DNA from: Nonomuraea fuscirosea
GTDB lineage: Bacteria > Actinomycetota > Actinomycetes > Streptosporangiales > Streptosporangiaceae
Direction: 5' to 3'
Length of the DNA stretch: 64,000 nucleotides
NCBI RefSeq assembly: GCF_003001935.1
Contig: NZ_PVNG01000025.1
Location: 124,001-188,000, forward strand
The notes beneath the pieces are model-generated. The model saw only the letters and a list, made by a program, of their open reading frames with translations, was not told the DNA's origin and did no database searches. A program made the position numbers and the translations under genes. Shown here piece by piece: positions 15,542 to 23,449 of this stretch. Numbering within the stretch: position 1 is the stretch's first letter; every line of letters begins with the position of its first letter.

Positions 15542-16909
15542 ATGCGACTCCCCCGCCGGCCCGCGCTGACCGCCGCCGCCACGTTGCTCGCCCTCACCGC
15601 CTGCGGCACCGGCGCGGAATCCGGCGGCGGCAGCGTCACCGTCACCATCGCGGCCAACTCCATCGAAGGCGGCAAGAACGCCGAATCCGCCCAGTGGATC
15701 AAGCAATGGGTCATCCCCGAGTTCGAGAAGACCCACCCCGGCGTCAAGGTGCTCTTCCGGCCCAGCGGCGTCGACGACGAACAGTACAAGACCAAGATCG
15801 CACTCGACTTCAGGTCCAGGACCGGCGCCGACGTCATCGACCTCGACGGCATCTGGGTCGGCGAATTCGCCCAGGCCGGCTACATCAAACCCCTCACCGA
15901 CGTCGGCGGCGCCACCGTCGAGCAATGGGAGGGCTGGGCCAAGATCCCCCAAGCCGTCCAGGGCCTGGGCGTCTTCGACGGCAAGAAGTACGGCCTGCCC
16001 CAAGGCACCGACGGCCGCGTCCTCTACTACAACAAGACCCTGTTCGACAAAGCCGGCCTGCCCGCCACCTGGCAGCCCACCAGCTGGCAGGACATCATCG
16101 ACGCCGCCACCGAACTCAAGGCCGCCGGCGTACGCACCCCCCTCCAGATCAACGCCGGCACCGCCATGGGCGAAGCCACCACCATGCAGGGCGTACTCCC
16201 CCTGCTCGCCGGCGCCGGATCCGAGATCTACGCCGACGGCAAATGGACCGGCGCCTCCTCCGCCCTCAAAGACGCCCTCGGCCTCTACCAGCGCATCTAC
16301 GGCCGCAGCGGCCTCGGCGACCCCCGCCTCCAGCAGGAGGCCAAAGGCCGCGACAAATCCTTCACCCAGTTCGCCGCGGGCCAGATCGGCATCCTCGCGG
16401 AAAGCGACTACTTCTGGCGCTCCGTCATCGAACCCCGAGCCGGCGTCGCCCCCATGAAGAACCGCGACCAGACCGTCGGCTACGCCAAGATCCCCGCCCA
16501 GCGGCCCGGCGGCGGCCTGCGCGGCCAGGACTTCGTCAGCATGTCAGGCGGCGCCGTACGCGTGCTCAACCCCCACTCCAAGCACCCCGGGACCGCCTGG
16601 GACCTGCTCGCCTTCATGCACTCGGCCGCCGCCACCAAAGCCCAGCTCGCCGGACAGGTCCGCATCAGCGCACGCACCGACGTCAACGCCGACGTCCTCA
16701 CCGCCGACCCCATGCTCGACTACGTCGCCCGCGAAGTGCTCCCCCTGACCGCCTACCGCCCGGGCCTGGCCGTCTACCCCCAGGTCTCCGCCGCCCTCCA
16801 GGAAGCCACCGCCGCCGTCCTCAACGGCACACCCCCCGACGAAGCCGCCACCGCCTACCAGGACGAACTCGAAGACATCGTCGGCGGCGCGGCCAACATC
16901 GCCGGCTGA
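15542..16909 (+). CDS. orphan sugar-type ABC transporter substrate-binding lipoprotein
   Basis: The 455-aa protein is a family 1 (maltose/multiple-sugar type) extracellular solute-binding protein. It has a lipoprotein signal (LLALTACGTG, lipobox Cys20), then the usual two-lobe pattern with FEKTHPGVKVLF, DVIDLDGIWVGEFAQ and GLPQGTDGRVLYYNKTLFDKAGLPATW. It would capture a carbohydrate outside the membrane. No permease or ATPase genes accompany it; the next gene is a polymerase, so it must use a remote transporter or act as a sensor. Start ATG 15542 has GGAGG 7 nt upstream. It runs opposite to the flanking proteasome genes. Confidence 0.92.
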   Translation: MRLPRRPALTAAATLLALTACGTGAESGGGSVTVTIAANSIEGGKNAESAQWIKQWVIPEFEKTHPGVKVLFRPSGVDDEQYKTKIALDFRSRTGADVIDLDGIWVGEFAQAGYIKPLTDVGGATVEQWEGWAKIPQAVQGLGVFDGKKYGLPQGTDGRVLYYNKTLFDKAGLPATWQPTSWQDIIDAATELKAAGVRTPLQINAGTAMGEATTMQGVLPLLAGAGSEIYADGKWTGASSALKDALGLYQRIYGRSGLGDPRLQQEAKGRDKSFTQFAAGQIGILAESDYFWRSVIEPRAGVAPMKNRDQTVGYAKIPAQRPGGGLRGQDFVSMSGGAVRVLNPHSKHPGTAWDLLAFMHSAAATKAQLAGQVRISARTDVNADVLTADPMLDYVAREVLPLTAYRPGLAVYPQVSAALQEATAAVLNGTPPDEAATAYQDELEDIVGGAANIAG

Positions 16910-16955
16910 CACCCCACCCCGGCACACCACCCCCGACCAGGCCATACTGGACACC

Positions 16956-18014
16956 ATGGGCAGCACGTCCACCCGGCGCGACTGGATACTCCACCTCGAC
17001 CTCGACCAGTTCATCGCCGGCGTCGAACTCCTGCGCCACCCCGAACTACGCGGCAGACCCGTCGTCGTCGGCGGCTCAGGCGACCCCACCCAGCCCCGCA
17101 CCGTCGCCGCCACCGCCACCTACGAAGCCCGCGAACACGGCATCCACTCCGGCACACCCCTCCGCACCGCCCTGCGGCGCTGCCCCGACGCCGTCTTCCT
17201 CCCCACCGACCCGCCCGCCTACGAAGCCGCCTCAGCACGCGTCATGGCCGTCCTGCGCGACTTCCCCGTCCGCGTCGAAATCTGGGGCTGGGACGAAGCC
17301 TTCCTCGGCGCCACCACCGACGACCCGGAAACCCTCGCCGCCGACCTCCAGCGAGCCGTACACACCCGCACCCACCTCGACTGCTCCATCGGCATCGGCG
17401 ACAACAAACACCAGGCCAAACTCGCCTCCGGCCTCGCCAAACCCGCCGGCATCCACCGCCTCACCAGCGACAACTGGGCCACCGTCATGAACGAACGCCC
17501 CACCCACGCCCTCTGGGGCATCGGCGCCAGAACCGCCGCCAAACTCGCCGCACTCGGCCTGCACACCGTCGCCCAGCTCGCCGCCGCCGACCCCGCCGAC
17601 CTCGCCGCCCGCTTCGGCCCCACCAACGGCCCCTGGTACCGCTACCTCGCCCTCGGCAAAGGCGAAGCCGAAATCGTCACCACCCCCTGGATCCCCCGCG
17701 GCCACAGCCGCGAGATCACCTTCCAGCACGACCTCACCGACCGCGCCGACATCGACCACCACCTCACCACCCTCGCCGAACACGTCACCCACGACGCCAC
17801 TACGGCCGGCCGCGAGATCACCAAGGTCACCGTCAAGGTCCGCACCACCCCGTTCCAGACCCGCACCCGCCAGAGCACCCTCCCCGCCCCCACGACCGAC
17901 CCCGCCACGATCACCAGAACAGCCCTCGCCATCCTCGACCGCCACGACCTCACCCGTCCGGTCCGCCTCCTCGGCGTGGCCGTCGACTACACCATGCCAC
18001 CCACCACCCGCTGA
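16956..18014 (+). CDS. dinB2: Y-family DNA polymerase, DinB2-type
   Basis: The 352-aa protein is a translesion polymerase of the actinobacterial DinB2 subgroup, matching M. smegmatis DinB2 in its WILHLDLDQFIAGVE start, VEIWGWDEAFLG, and PWIPRGHSRE segments. The metal-binding acids are Asp15, Asp113 and Glu114. The steric-gate position, aromatic in most Y-family enzymes, is Ile20. The C-terminus ends without a QLxLF-type clamp-binding motif, again as in DinB2. No Shine-Dalgarno sequence is clear before ATG 16956. It may form an operon with the upstream lipoprotein gene, 46 nt away. Confidence 0.92.
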   Translation: MGSTSTRRDWILHLDLDQFIAGVELLRHPELRGRPVVVGGSGDPTQPRTVAATATYEAREHGIHSGTPLRTALRRCPDAVFLPTDPPAYEAASARVMAVLRDFPVRVEIWGWDEAFLGATTDDPETLAADLQRAVHTRTHLDCSIGIGDNKHQAKLASGLAKPAGIHRLTSDNWATVMNERPTHALWGIGARTAAKLAALGLHTVAQLAAADPADLAARFGPTNGPWYRYLALGKGEAEIVTTPWIPRGHSREITFQHDLTDRADIDHHLTTLAEHVTHDATTAGREITKVTVKVRTTPFQTRTRQSTLPAPTTDPATITRTALAILDRHDLTRPVRLLGVAVDYTMPPTTR

Positions 18015-18097
18015 CCCTCCGGACCCGTGACCCGCGCACACACCGCCCGACCACCACCGCACCCACCAGACAGACAGCCCTTCGCCCGCGCAGGACG

Positions 18098-19102
18098 CTA
18101 ACCCACCCGCGTCACCCGCCCATAGAACTCCGACCGGAGCTCCTCCTCCGCCCGCACCAACGCCTCCAGCTCGGCATCGGACACCTCCAACTCGGGGACC
18201 AGAGCCTCCCCCGCGTCCCCCGCACCCGCCTCCACATAGGCGAGCGCCCGCCACACCACCCCGGCATCATCACGGAACTGCCCGATCCCCGTGTTGCACG
18301 GCAGACACAACGCATACCGCACATCACCGGTCCGATGACAATGATCCACATGCTCGGGCGGCCGATCCCAGCACACCACGCACAGCCCGTGCTGAGCCGA
18401 GATCATCCTCTCCACGTCCTCATGCCGCACCTGATAACGCTGCGCCAGGTGATAACCCCGCGTCGGCGGCACAACCCCGCCGTCCCGCCGCTCCGGCAGG
18501 ACCACGAACTCCGGCCAGAGCACCTCCCCGTCCAGATACAGCGCGGCCAGCTCCAGCAACACCAGATTGTCGCCGAAGTGCCCGAGCCCGTTGTTGCAGT
18601 TGAAACAGAGAATGCCGCGGACGGCACCGCTCCGGTGACAGTGATCGACGAACGTGCCCGGAACGTTCTGACAGACGGCGCAGAGCCCGCCCTGCCGGGC
18701 GAGCATGCGCTCGAAGTCGTCCTCGGTGATGCCGTAGCGGTATTGGAGCAGGTAGTTCCGCTCGCTCCCGTATTTTTTGATCTTGTTCTCCCGCGTCACG
18801 ATGGTGTGGCACGGCTTGCAGTACGCGGCGAGCCCCGATCGTGTGGACCGGTTGCCCCCGAAATCGGCTACAGGCTTCACCTCTTCACAACGCGGGCAGT
18901 ATTTGTGCCCGTCCGGAACAGCGACCGCCTCTCGCACGGCCTTCCCCTGCTCCTCCTTGCGCTTGCGATAGCTCTGAATGGACCGCCGCCGAAAGCACGT
19001 TCTGCAGTAGCGCGCGAGCCCATCAGCCATGCGCTTGTTGAGCCCGAACTCGGAGACGTCCTTCTCCTCCTCGCAGTCCGGACACCGCTTACGCCCTTCC
19101 AT
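18098..19102 (-). CDS. tandem endonuclease VII-fold protein downstream of pup
   Basis: The 334-aa protein contains two zinc knuckles followed by two recombination endonuclease VII (HNH/beta-beta-alpha-metal) domains. The knuckles use C7/C10/C33/C36 and C69/C72/C95/C98. The nuclease domains are C141/C144-D153 H154-C166/C169 N170 and C241/C244-D253 H254-C266/C269 N270, a spacing of exactly 100 residues. All expected catalytic and zinc residues are present in both copies. T4 endonuclease VII of this fold resolves branched DNA. The ATG lies 38 nt after the pup stop behind a GGGGAGGGG ribosome-binding site, so it is probably co-transcribed with pup. Confidence 0.85.
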   Translation of the reverse strand: MEGRKRCPDCEEEKDVSEFGLNKRMADGLARYCRTCFRRRSIQSYRKRKEEQGKAVREAVAVPDGHKYCPRCEEVKPVADFGGNRSTRSGLAAYCKPCHTIVTRENKIKKYGSERNYLLQYRYGITEDDFERMLARQGGLCAVCQNVPGTFVDHCHRSGAVRGILCFNCNNGLGHFGDNLVLLELAALYLDGEVLWPEFVVLPERRDGGVVPPTRGYHLAQRYQVRHEDVERMISAQHGLCVVCWDRPPEHVDHCHRTGDVRYALCLPCNTGIGQFRDDAGVVWRALAYVEAGAGDAGEALVPELEVSDAELEALVRAEEELRSEFYGRVTRVG

Positions 19103-19140
19103 CCCTCCCCTCCCCGATCACCCGATGTCCTATATTTCCC

Positions 19141-19350
19141 TCACTGTCCGCCCTTCTGGACGTATGACCTGACGAACTCCTCTGCGTTCTCTTCGAGAAC
19201 TTCGTCGATTTCGTCCAGAATCGCGTCGACATCGTCAGTGAGCTTCTCCTGCCGCTCCTGCACATCCGGCGCCGCCGAGGCCTCGGTCTCCTCGACCTCG
19301 TTCTCGCGGCGTCCGGTCTGCTTCTGGCCGCCGGTGTCCTTGCTCGCCAT
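19141..19350 (-). CDS. pup: prokaryotic ubiquitin-like protein Pup
   Basis: The 69-aa protein is Pup, the disordered tag ligated to lysines of proteasome substrates. It ends in Gly-Gly-Gln (VRSYVQKGGQ), so it must be deamidated by Dop before PafA can use it. The central VQERQEKLTDDVDAILDEIDEVLEENAEEFV forms the helix that docks on the ARC coiled coil. The N-terminus (MASKDTGGQKQTGRRE) resembles that of other actinobacterial Pups. GGAGG lies 6-7 nt before ATG 19350. It is separated from prcBA by four kilobases, unlike in M. tuberculosis. Confidence 0.98.
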   Translation of the reverse strand: MASKDTGGQKQTGRRENEVEETEASAAPDVQERQEKLTDDVDAILDEIDEVLEENAEEFVRSYVQKGGQ

Positions 19351-19593
19351 GTCCTACCTCCGCTTCGGGGGACTGCCTCTAGTGCATATCTTCCCCGAAC
19401 GGGACGACATTTCGCGCCGATCGGCCGTCGATCTTGCCGGGATGGCCAGATAGTAGCCCTATCCAATCGCGAAGCCCAGTGGCCCTCGGACTCTGAGCAC
19501 GCCGGTGTGCTCCTCATCACAGTGCCTATGCCGCGAAAGGGGACCGCCTTGTCGTGACGATCCCCTGGGATGCCGATGATCGGCCGGTGTGGG
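19351..19593. other. spacer between dop and pup
   Basis: The 243-bp spacer holds the pup promoter region (AT-richer around 19450-19475, including TACTAT on the minus strand) and a 6-bp hairpin GAGCAC/GTGCTC at 19495-19512 that could end dop transcription. Neither is strong enough for a separate call. Confidence 0.4.
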
Positions 19594-21108
19594 TCAGTCG
19601 CCGCCGGTGAGCGCGGCGACGAGGTCGGCGGCGGTGCGGCAGCGGTCGAAGAGTTCGCCGACGTGGGCCTTGGTGCCGCGGAGTGGTTCGAGGGTGGGGA
19701 CGCGCTGGAGGGATTCGCGGCCGGGGATGTCGAAGATGACGGAGTCCCAGGAGGCGGCGGCGACGGATTCGCTGTATTGGCTGAGACAGCGGCCGCGGAA
19801 GTAGGCGCGGGTGTCGCTGGGTGGTTGTTCGACGGCGCGCTGGACCTCGTCTTCGGTGACGAGGCGTTGCATGCGTCCGCGGGCGACGAGGCGGTTGTAG
19901 AGGCCGCGGTCGGGGCGGATGTCGGAGTATTGGAGGTCGACGAGCTGGAGGCGGGGGTGGGACCAGGCGAGGCCGTCGCGGCTGCGGTAGCCCTCGAGGA
20001 GTTCGAGTTTGGCGACCCAGTCGAGTTCGCGGGCGAGTTGCATGGGGTCTTCGGCGAGGCGGGTGAGGATGGACTCCCACCTGTCGAGGATGTCCTTGTT
20101 CATCTCGTCTTGGGCGGTGCCGCGCTCTTCGACGTATTTGCGGGCTTGTTCCAGGTATTCCATCTGGAGCTGGACGGCGGTGAGCTTGCGGCCGTCGCGC
20201 ATGGGGATCTCGTAGCGGCAGGTGGGGTCGTGGGAGACGGCCCTGAGTGCTTGTACAGGGTTTTCGACGGCGAGGTCGCGGGTGAGGAAGCCCTCTTCGA
20301 TCATGGCGAGGACGAGGGCGGTGGAGCCGAGTTTCAGATAAGTCGATATTTCCGACATGTTGGCGTCGCCGATGATCACGTGCAGGCGCCGGTACTTCTC
20401 CGGGTCGGCGTGCGGTTCGTCGCGCGTGTTGATGATCGGGCGCTTGAGCGTGGTCTCGAGGCCCACTTCGACTTCGAAGAAGTCGGCGCGCTGGCTGATC
20501 TGGAAGCCTTCGCCGCGGGAGTCCTGACCGATGCCGACCTTGCCGGCGCCGACGACGATCTGGCGGGAGACGAAGAAGGGGGTGAGGTGCCTGACGATGT
20601 CGGCGAAGGGGGTGGCGCGCCGCATGAGGTAGTTCTCGTGGCAGCCGTAGGAGGCGCCCTTGGCGTCGGTGTTGTTCTTGTAGAGCTGGATGGGCGCGTT
20701 GGAGGGGATGGCCGAGGCGCGGGTGGCGGCGTCGTACATGACGCGTTCGCCGGCTTTGTCCCAGAGGACGGCGGCCCGGGGGTTGGTGCATTCGGGCGCG
20801 CTGTATTCGGGGTGGGCGTGGTCGACGTAGAGCCTGGCGCCGTTGGTGAGGATGACGTTGGCCAGGCCGAGGTCCTCGTCGGTCAGCTGGGTGGGGTCCG
20901 CCACCTCTCTGGCCAGGTCGAAGCCGCGCGCGTCGCGCAGCGGGTTTTCCTCTTCGAAGTCCCATCGTGCCCTGCGCGCGCGGGCCGCCGAGGCGGCCAG
21001 GTAGGCGTTCACGACCTGTGAGGAGGTCACCATCGCGTTGGCGCCTGGCTGACCTGGTACGGAGATGCCGTACTCGGTCTCGATGCCCATCACCCGACGC
21101 ACCGTCAT
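19594..21108 (-). CDS. dop: Pup deamidase/depupylase Dop
   Basis: Dop converts the C-terminal Gln of Pup to Glu and also removes Pup from substrates. The 504-aa protein is homologous to PafA but has the Dop-specific features: MGIETEYGISVPGQPGANAM, the extended Dop loop around residues 45-80 (RARWDFEEENPLRDARGFDLAREVADPTQL), and ILTNGARLYVDHAHPEYSAPECT with the catalytic Asp96. LYKNNTDAKGASYGCHENYLM, INTRDEPHADPE and VIIGDANMSE follow. GAGGG precedes ATG 21108. It is required here because Pup ends in GGQ. Confidence 0.97.
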   Translation of the reverse strand: MTVRRVMGIETEYGISVPGQPGANAMVTSSQVVNAYLAASAARARRARWDFEEENPLRDARGFDLAREVADPTQLTDEDLGLANVILTNGARLYVDHAHPEYSAPECTNPRAAVLWDKAGERVMYDAATRASAIPSNAPIQLYKNNTDAKGASYGCHENYLMRRATPFADIVRHLTPFFVSRQIVVGAGKVGIGQDSRGEGFQISQRADFFEVEVGLETTLKRPIINTRDEPHADPEKYRRLHVIIGDANMSEISTYLKLGSTALVLAMIEEGFLTRDLAVENPVQALRAVSHDPTCRYEIPMRDGRKLTAVQLQMEYLEQARKYVEERGTAQDEMNKDILDRWESILTRLAEDPMQLARELDWVAKLELLEGYRSRDGLAWSHPRLQLVDLQYSDIRPDRGLYNRLVARGRMQRLVTEDEVQRAVEQPPSDTRAYFRGRCLSQYSESVAAASWDSVIFDIPGRESLQRVPTLEPLRGTKAHVGELFDRCRTAADLVAALTGGD

Positions 21109-21194
21109 GCAACACCCTCTGTTCGTCCGGGTCTGTCTATCCGCCGTTTATATGCCCGAGCCTATGCCCTTCACAGTGCCCCGGGGCCACAGAG

Positions 21195-22319
21195 TTATGG
21201 CACCGACGCCTTTTCAACCTGTACGCCGGGAGCTGATGGGGTTTGTGGTGATCTGCGTGGCTTGAGGAGCCGCTGGATGGGGCGTTCGGCAAAGGAGTAG
21301 ACGAGATACGACACCACGATCGCGGTCAGGGTCGTGGTCAGGGCGACGGCCCAGGGCGGCAGGTCCCCGGTGAGCAGCGGGATGAGGGCCACCGCGATGA
21401 CGCTATGGAAGAGGTAAAGCGGGTATGTCGTACCGCCGAGCGCGGTGAGCGTCCTGGATGGTTTGAGGCGGAGCAGCCCGAGGGCGACGAGGGACGTGGC
21501 GAGGTAGATGAGGGTGACGGTGACGACCACGCTGACGGGGGTGACGGGCATGTTCTTGAATCCGGCGAGGTCGACGCGACGCTGCACGCGGTCGAGCGCG
21601 GAGCCGATCGACAGGCCGTAGCCGGCGGCGACGTAGAGCCACGGGAGCCAGGAACTGCCGTGTTTGTGGATGAGGTACAGGGCCATGCCGGCGATGAAGT
21701 AGGGCGCGTAGTCCGGCATGACGATCTCGTCGACGGTGCCGTTCTCGAGGATCCTGGCGCCGATCACGGCGGCCAGCCAGACGCCGGCGAAGATCAGTAC
21801 GCGCCGGTGGGTGACGCCGACGATGACCAGGATGGACATCAGGAGGTAGAAGCGCAGCTCGGCCCAGAGGGACCAGTAGACGCCGCTGGCGTCGGTGAGT
21901 TTGAACAGCCGCTGGAACATGGTGGCGTTCACCAGGTATTCACCTGGGGAAAGTTTTGGGTCGAGCGGCTTGGCTCCGGTGAGGCCGTAGAGGGCGGCGA
22001 TGGCGGCCAGGCTGAGCCAGTAGGCGGGGTAGAGGCGGATCAGGCGGGAGCGGGCGAAGGCGGCGAGGCCGCGTCCCCAGACGCTCATGAGGATGACGAA
22101 TCCGCTGATGATGAAGAAGAGCTCAACGCCTAAGATGCCGAGCCCCGCGACGGGTGCCAGGGCCGGGAAGAGTTCCGCGGGCCGGTCGCCCCACACGGAG
22201 GCGTAGGCGACCAGGTAGTGGAAGGCGACGACGGCCAGGGCGGCGAGGAAGCGCAGGAGGTCGAGTTCGGCCAACCGGCCGTTTCCTCGTGCGTGGCGCG
22301 GCCGGTTGGGTTGATGCAC
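21195..22319 (-). CDS. membrane acyltransferase (acyltransferase 3 family)
   Basis: The 374-aa integral membrane protein has about ten predicted helices and the family-3 acyltransferase signature: an N-terminal ELDLLRFLAALAVVAFHYL with the conserved His, GVELFFIISGFVILMS and RLYPAYWLSLAAI. Such enzymes O-acylate sugars, peptidoglycan or antibiotics; the acceptor cannot be deduced. Start GTG 22319 has AAAGGGGG upstream. It is 22 nt downstream of the PLP-enzyme gene, so the hypF-lyase-acyltransferase set may be one operon. Confidence 0.88.
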   Translation of the reverse strand: MHQPNRPRHARGNGRLAELDLLRFLAALAVVAFHYLVAYASVWGDRPAELFPALAPVAGLGILGVELFFIISGFVILMSVWGRGLAAFARSRLIRLYPAYWLSLAAIAALYGLTGAKPLDPKLSPGEYLVNATMFQRLFKLTDASGVYWSLWAELRFYLLMSILVIVGVTHRRVLIFAGVWLAAVIGARILENGTVDEIVMPDYAPYFIAGMALYLIHKHGSSWLPWLYVAAGYGLSIGSALDRVQRRVDLAGFKNMPVTPVSVVVTVTLIYLATSLVALGLLRLKPSRTLTALGGTTYPLYLFHSVIAVALIPLLTGDLPPWAVALTTTLTAIVVSYLVYSFAERPIQRLLKPRRSPQTPSAPGVQVEKASVP

Positions 22320-22341
22320 GCCCCCTTTGACGTATTTCTGA

Positions 22342-23394
22342 TCACTTCGGTTCCACTGGTCCCTCAGTTCCCACGAGCAGCACGCGTGCGGTGTGGTCGA
22401 GGCCGAGGGCGTGGCGGGCGGAGGGGGTGAGCGCGAGCAGCCCGGCGGCTCCGGCGGCGCCGCAGGCGGACAGGGCGACGCCGGCCCGGCCGAGTTCGCG
22501 CGCGGCGGCGGCGGCCTGGTCGTCGGTGATGGTCAGGTAGAGGTCGGCCAGGTGGTTCAGGAGGCGGTGGGCGAGGAGTGAGGGTTCCCTGCAGTCGAGC
22601 CGGCCGAGGGTGGTGGGGGCTCCGTGGACGTGTACGGGCGCGCCGGCGCGGGCGCTCTCGACGAGGCAGGGGGCGCCTTCGGGCTCGACGACGACGACCC
22701 TGGGTCGCTCGCCCCAGCGGTCGCGGACGTATCCGGCCGCGGCGGCGGCCAGTCCTCCGACGCCGGCCTGCACGAAGACGTGCGTCGGCCCGAGGTCGTC
22801 CGCGACGGCTCCGGGGTCGGTGAGTTCGTCGAACAGGACGGTGTAGCCGCGCATGACGTCCAGGGGGACGCTGGTGTAGCCCTCCCATGAGGTGTCGGCG
22901 ACGAGCCGCCAGCCGTGCTCCTGGGCGGCGCTGAGGGCCGCCCGCAGGCCGGCGTCGTAGTCGGGGCCGTCGCGGTGTACGCGGGCGCCGAGGTCGCGCA
23001 GCCGCCGGGCGAACGTCTCGGGTACGTCTTCGGCGAGGTAGACGTGGCAGGGCAGGCCGGCTTCGGCCGCGCCGGCGGCGACGGAGATGCCGTGGTTGCC
23101 GGCGCTGGCGCAGACGACGGGCGTGCGGGTGCCGTCGCGTCCGGCGAGCAGGTGGACGGCGTACGCGCCGCCGAGCGCCTTGAAGCTGCCCAGCCCCATG
23201 CGCGCGCTCTCGTCCTTGACGTGGACGGCGGCGGTCCCGGCCAGGCCGGGGATGGTGTGGACGGGGGTGGGCCGGTAGGCGGGCCGCCGGGCGAAGTGGG
23301 CGCGGGCGCGGCGGGCGTGCGCGGTGCCGATGAGTTCCCGGTCCTGGCCGGTGTACGGGGCGCGGGCGGGATTGAGGTACTCCATGATCGCCAT
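22342..23394 (-). CDS. diaminopropionate ammonia-lyase-like PLP enzyme
   Basis: The 350-aa protein is a fold-type II PLP enzyme close to diaminopropionate ammonia-lyase: GLGSFKALGGAYAV with the PLP lysine at residue 72, CASAGNHGISVAAGAA, VQAGVGGLAAAAAGYV and VEPEGAPCL. It would deaminate 2,3-diaminopropionate or a related amino acid, possibly also threonine or serine. ATG 23394 is chosen; 23385 is also possible. Longer upstream extensions are Cys/Ser/Pro-rich and implausible. It follows hypF with a 55-bp gap. Confidence 0.85.
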   Translation of the reverse strand: MAIMEYLNPARAPYTGQDRELIGTAHARRARAHFARRPAYRPTPVHTIPGLAGTAAVHVKDESARMGLGSFKALGGAYAVHLLAGRDGTRTPVVCASAGNHGISVAAGAAEAGLPCHVYLAEDVPETFARRLRDLGARVHRDGPDYDAGLRAALSAAQEHGWRLVADTSWEGYTSVPLDVMRGYTVLFDELTDPGAVADDLGPTHVFVQAGVGGLAAAAAGYVRDRWGERPRVVVVEPEGAPCLVESARAGAPVHVHGAPTTLGRLDCREPSLLAHRLLNHLADLYLTITDDQAAAAARELGRAGVALSACGAAGAAGLLALTPSARHALGLDHTARVLLVGTEGPVEPK

Positions 23395-23449
23395 GCTAGG
23401 CCGGGGGGCCTCGTACCCGTGTGCTGCCGTCATCGGCGCCCGCGGGCCG

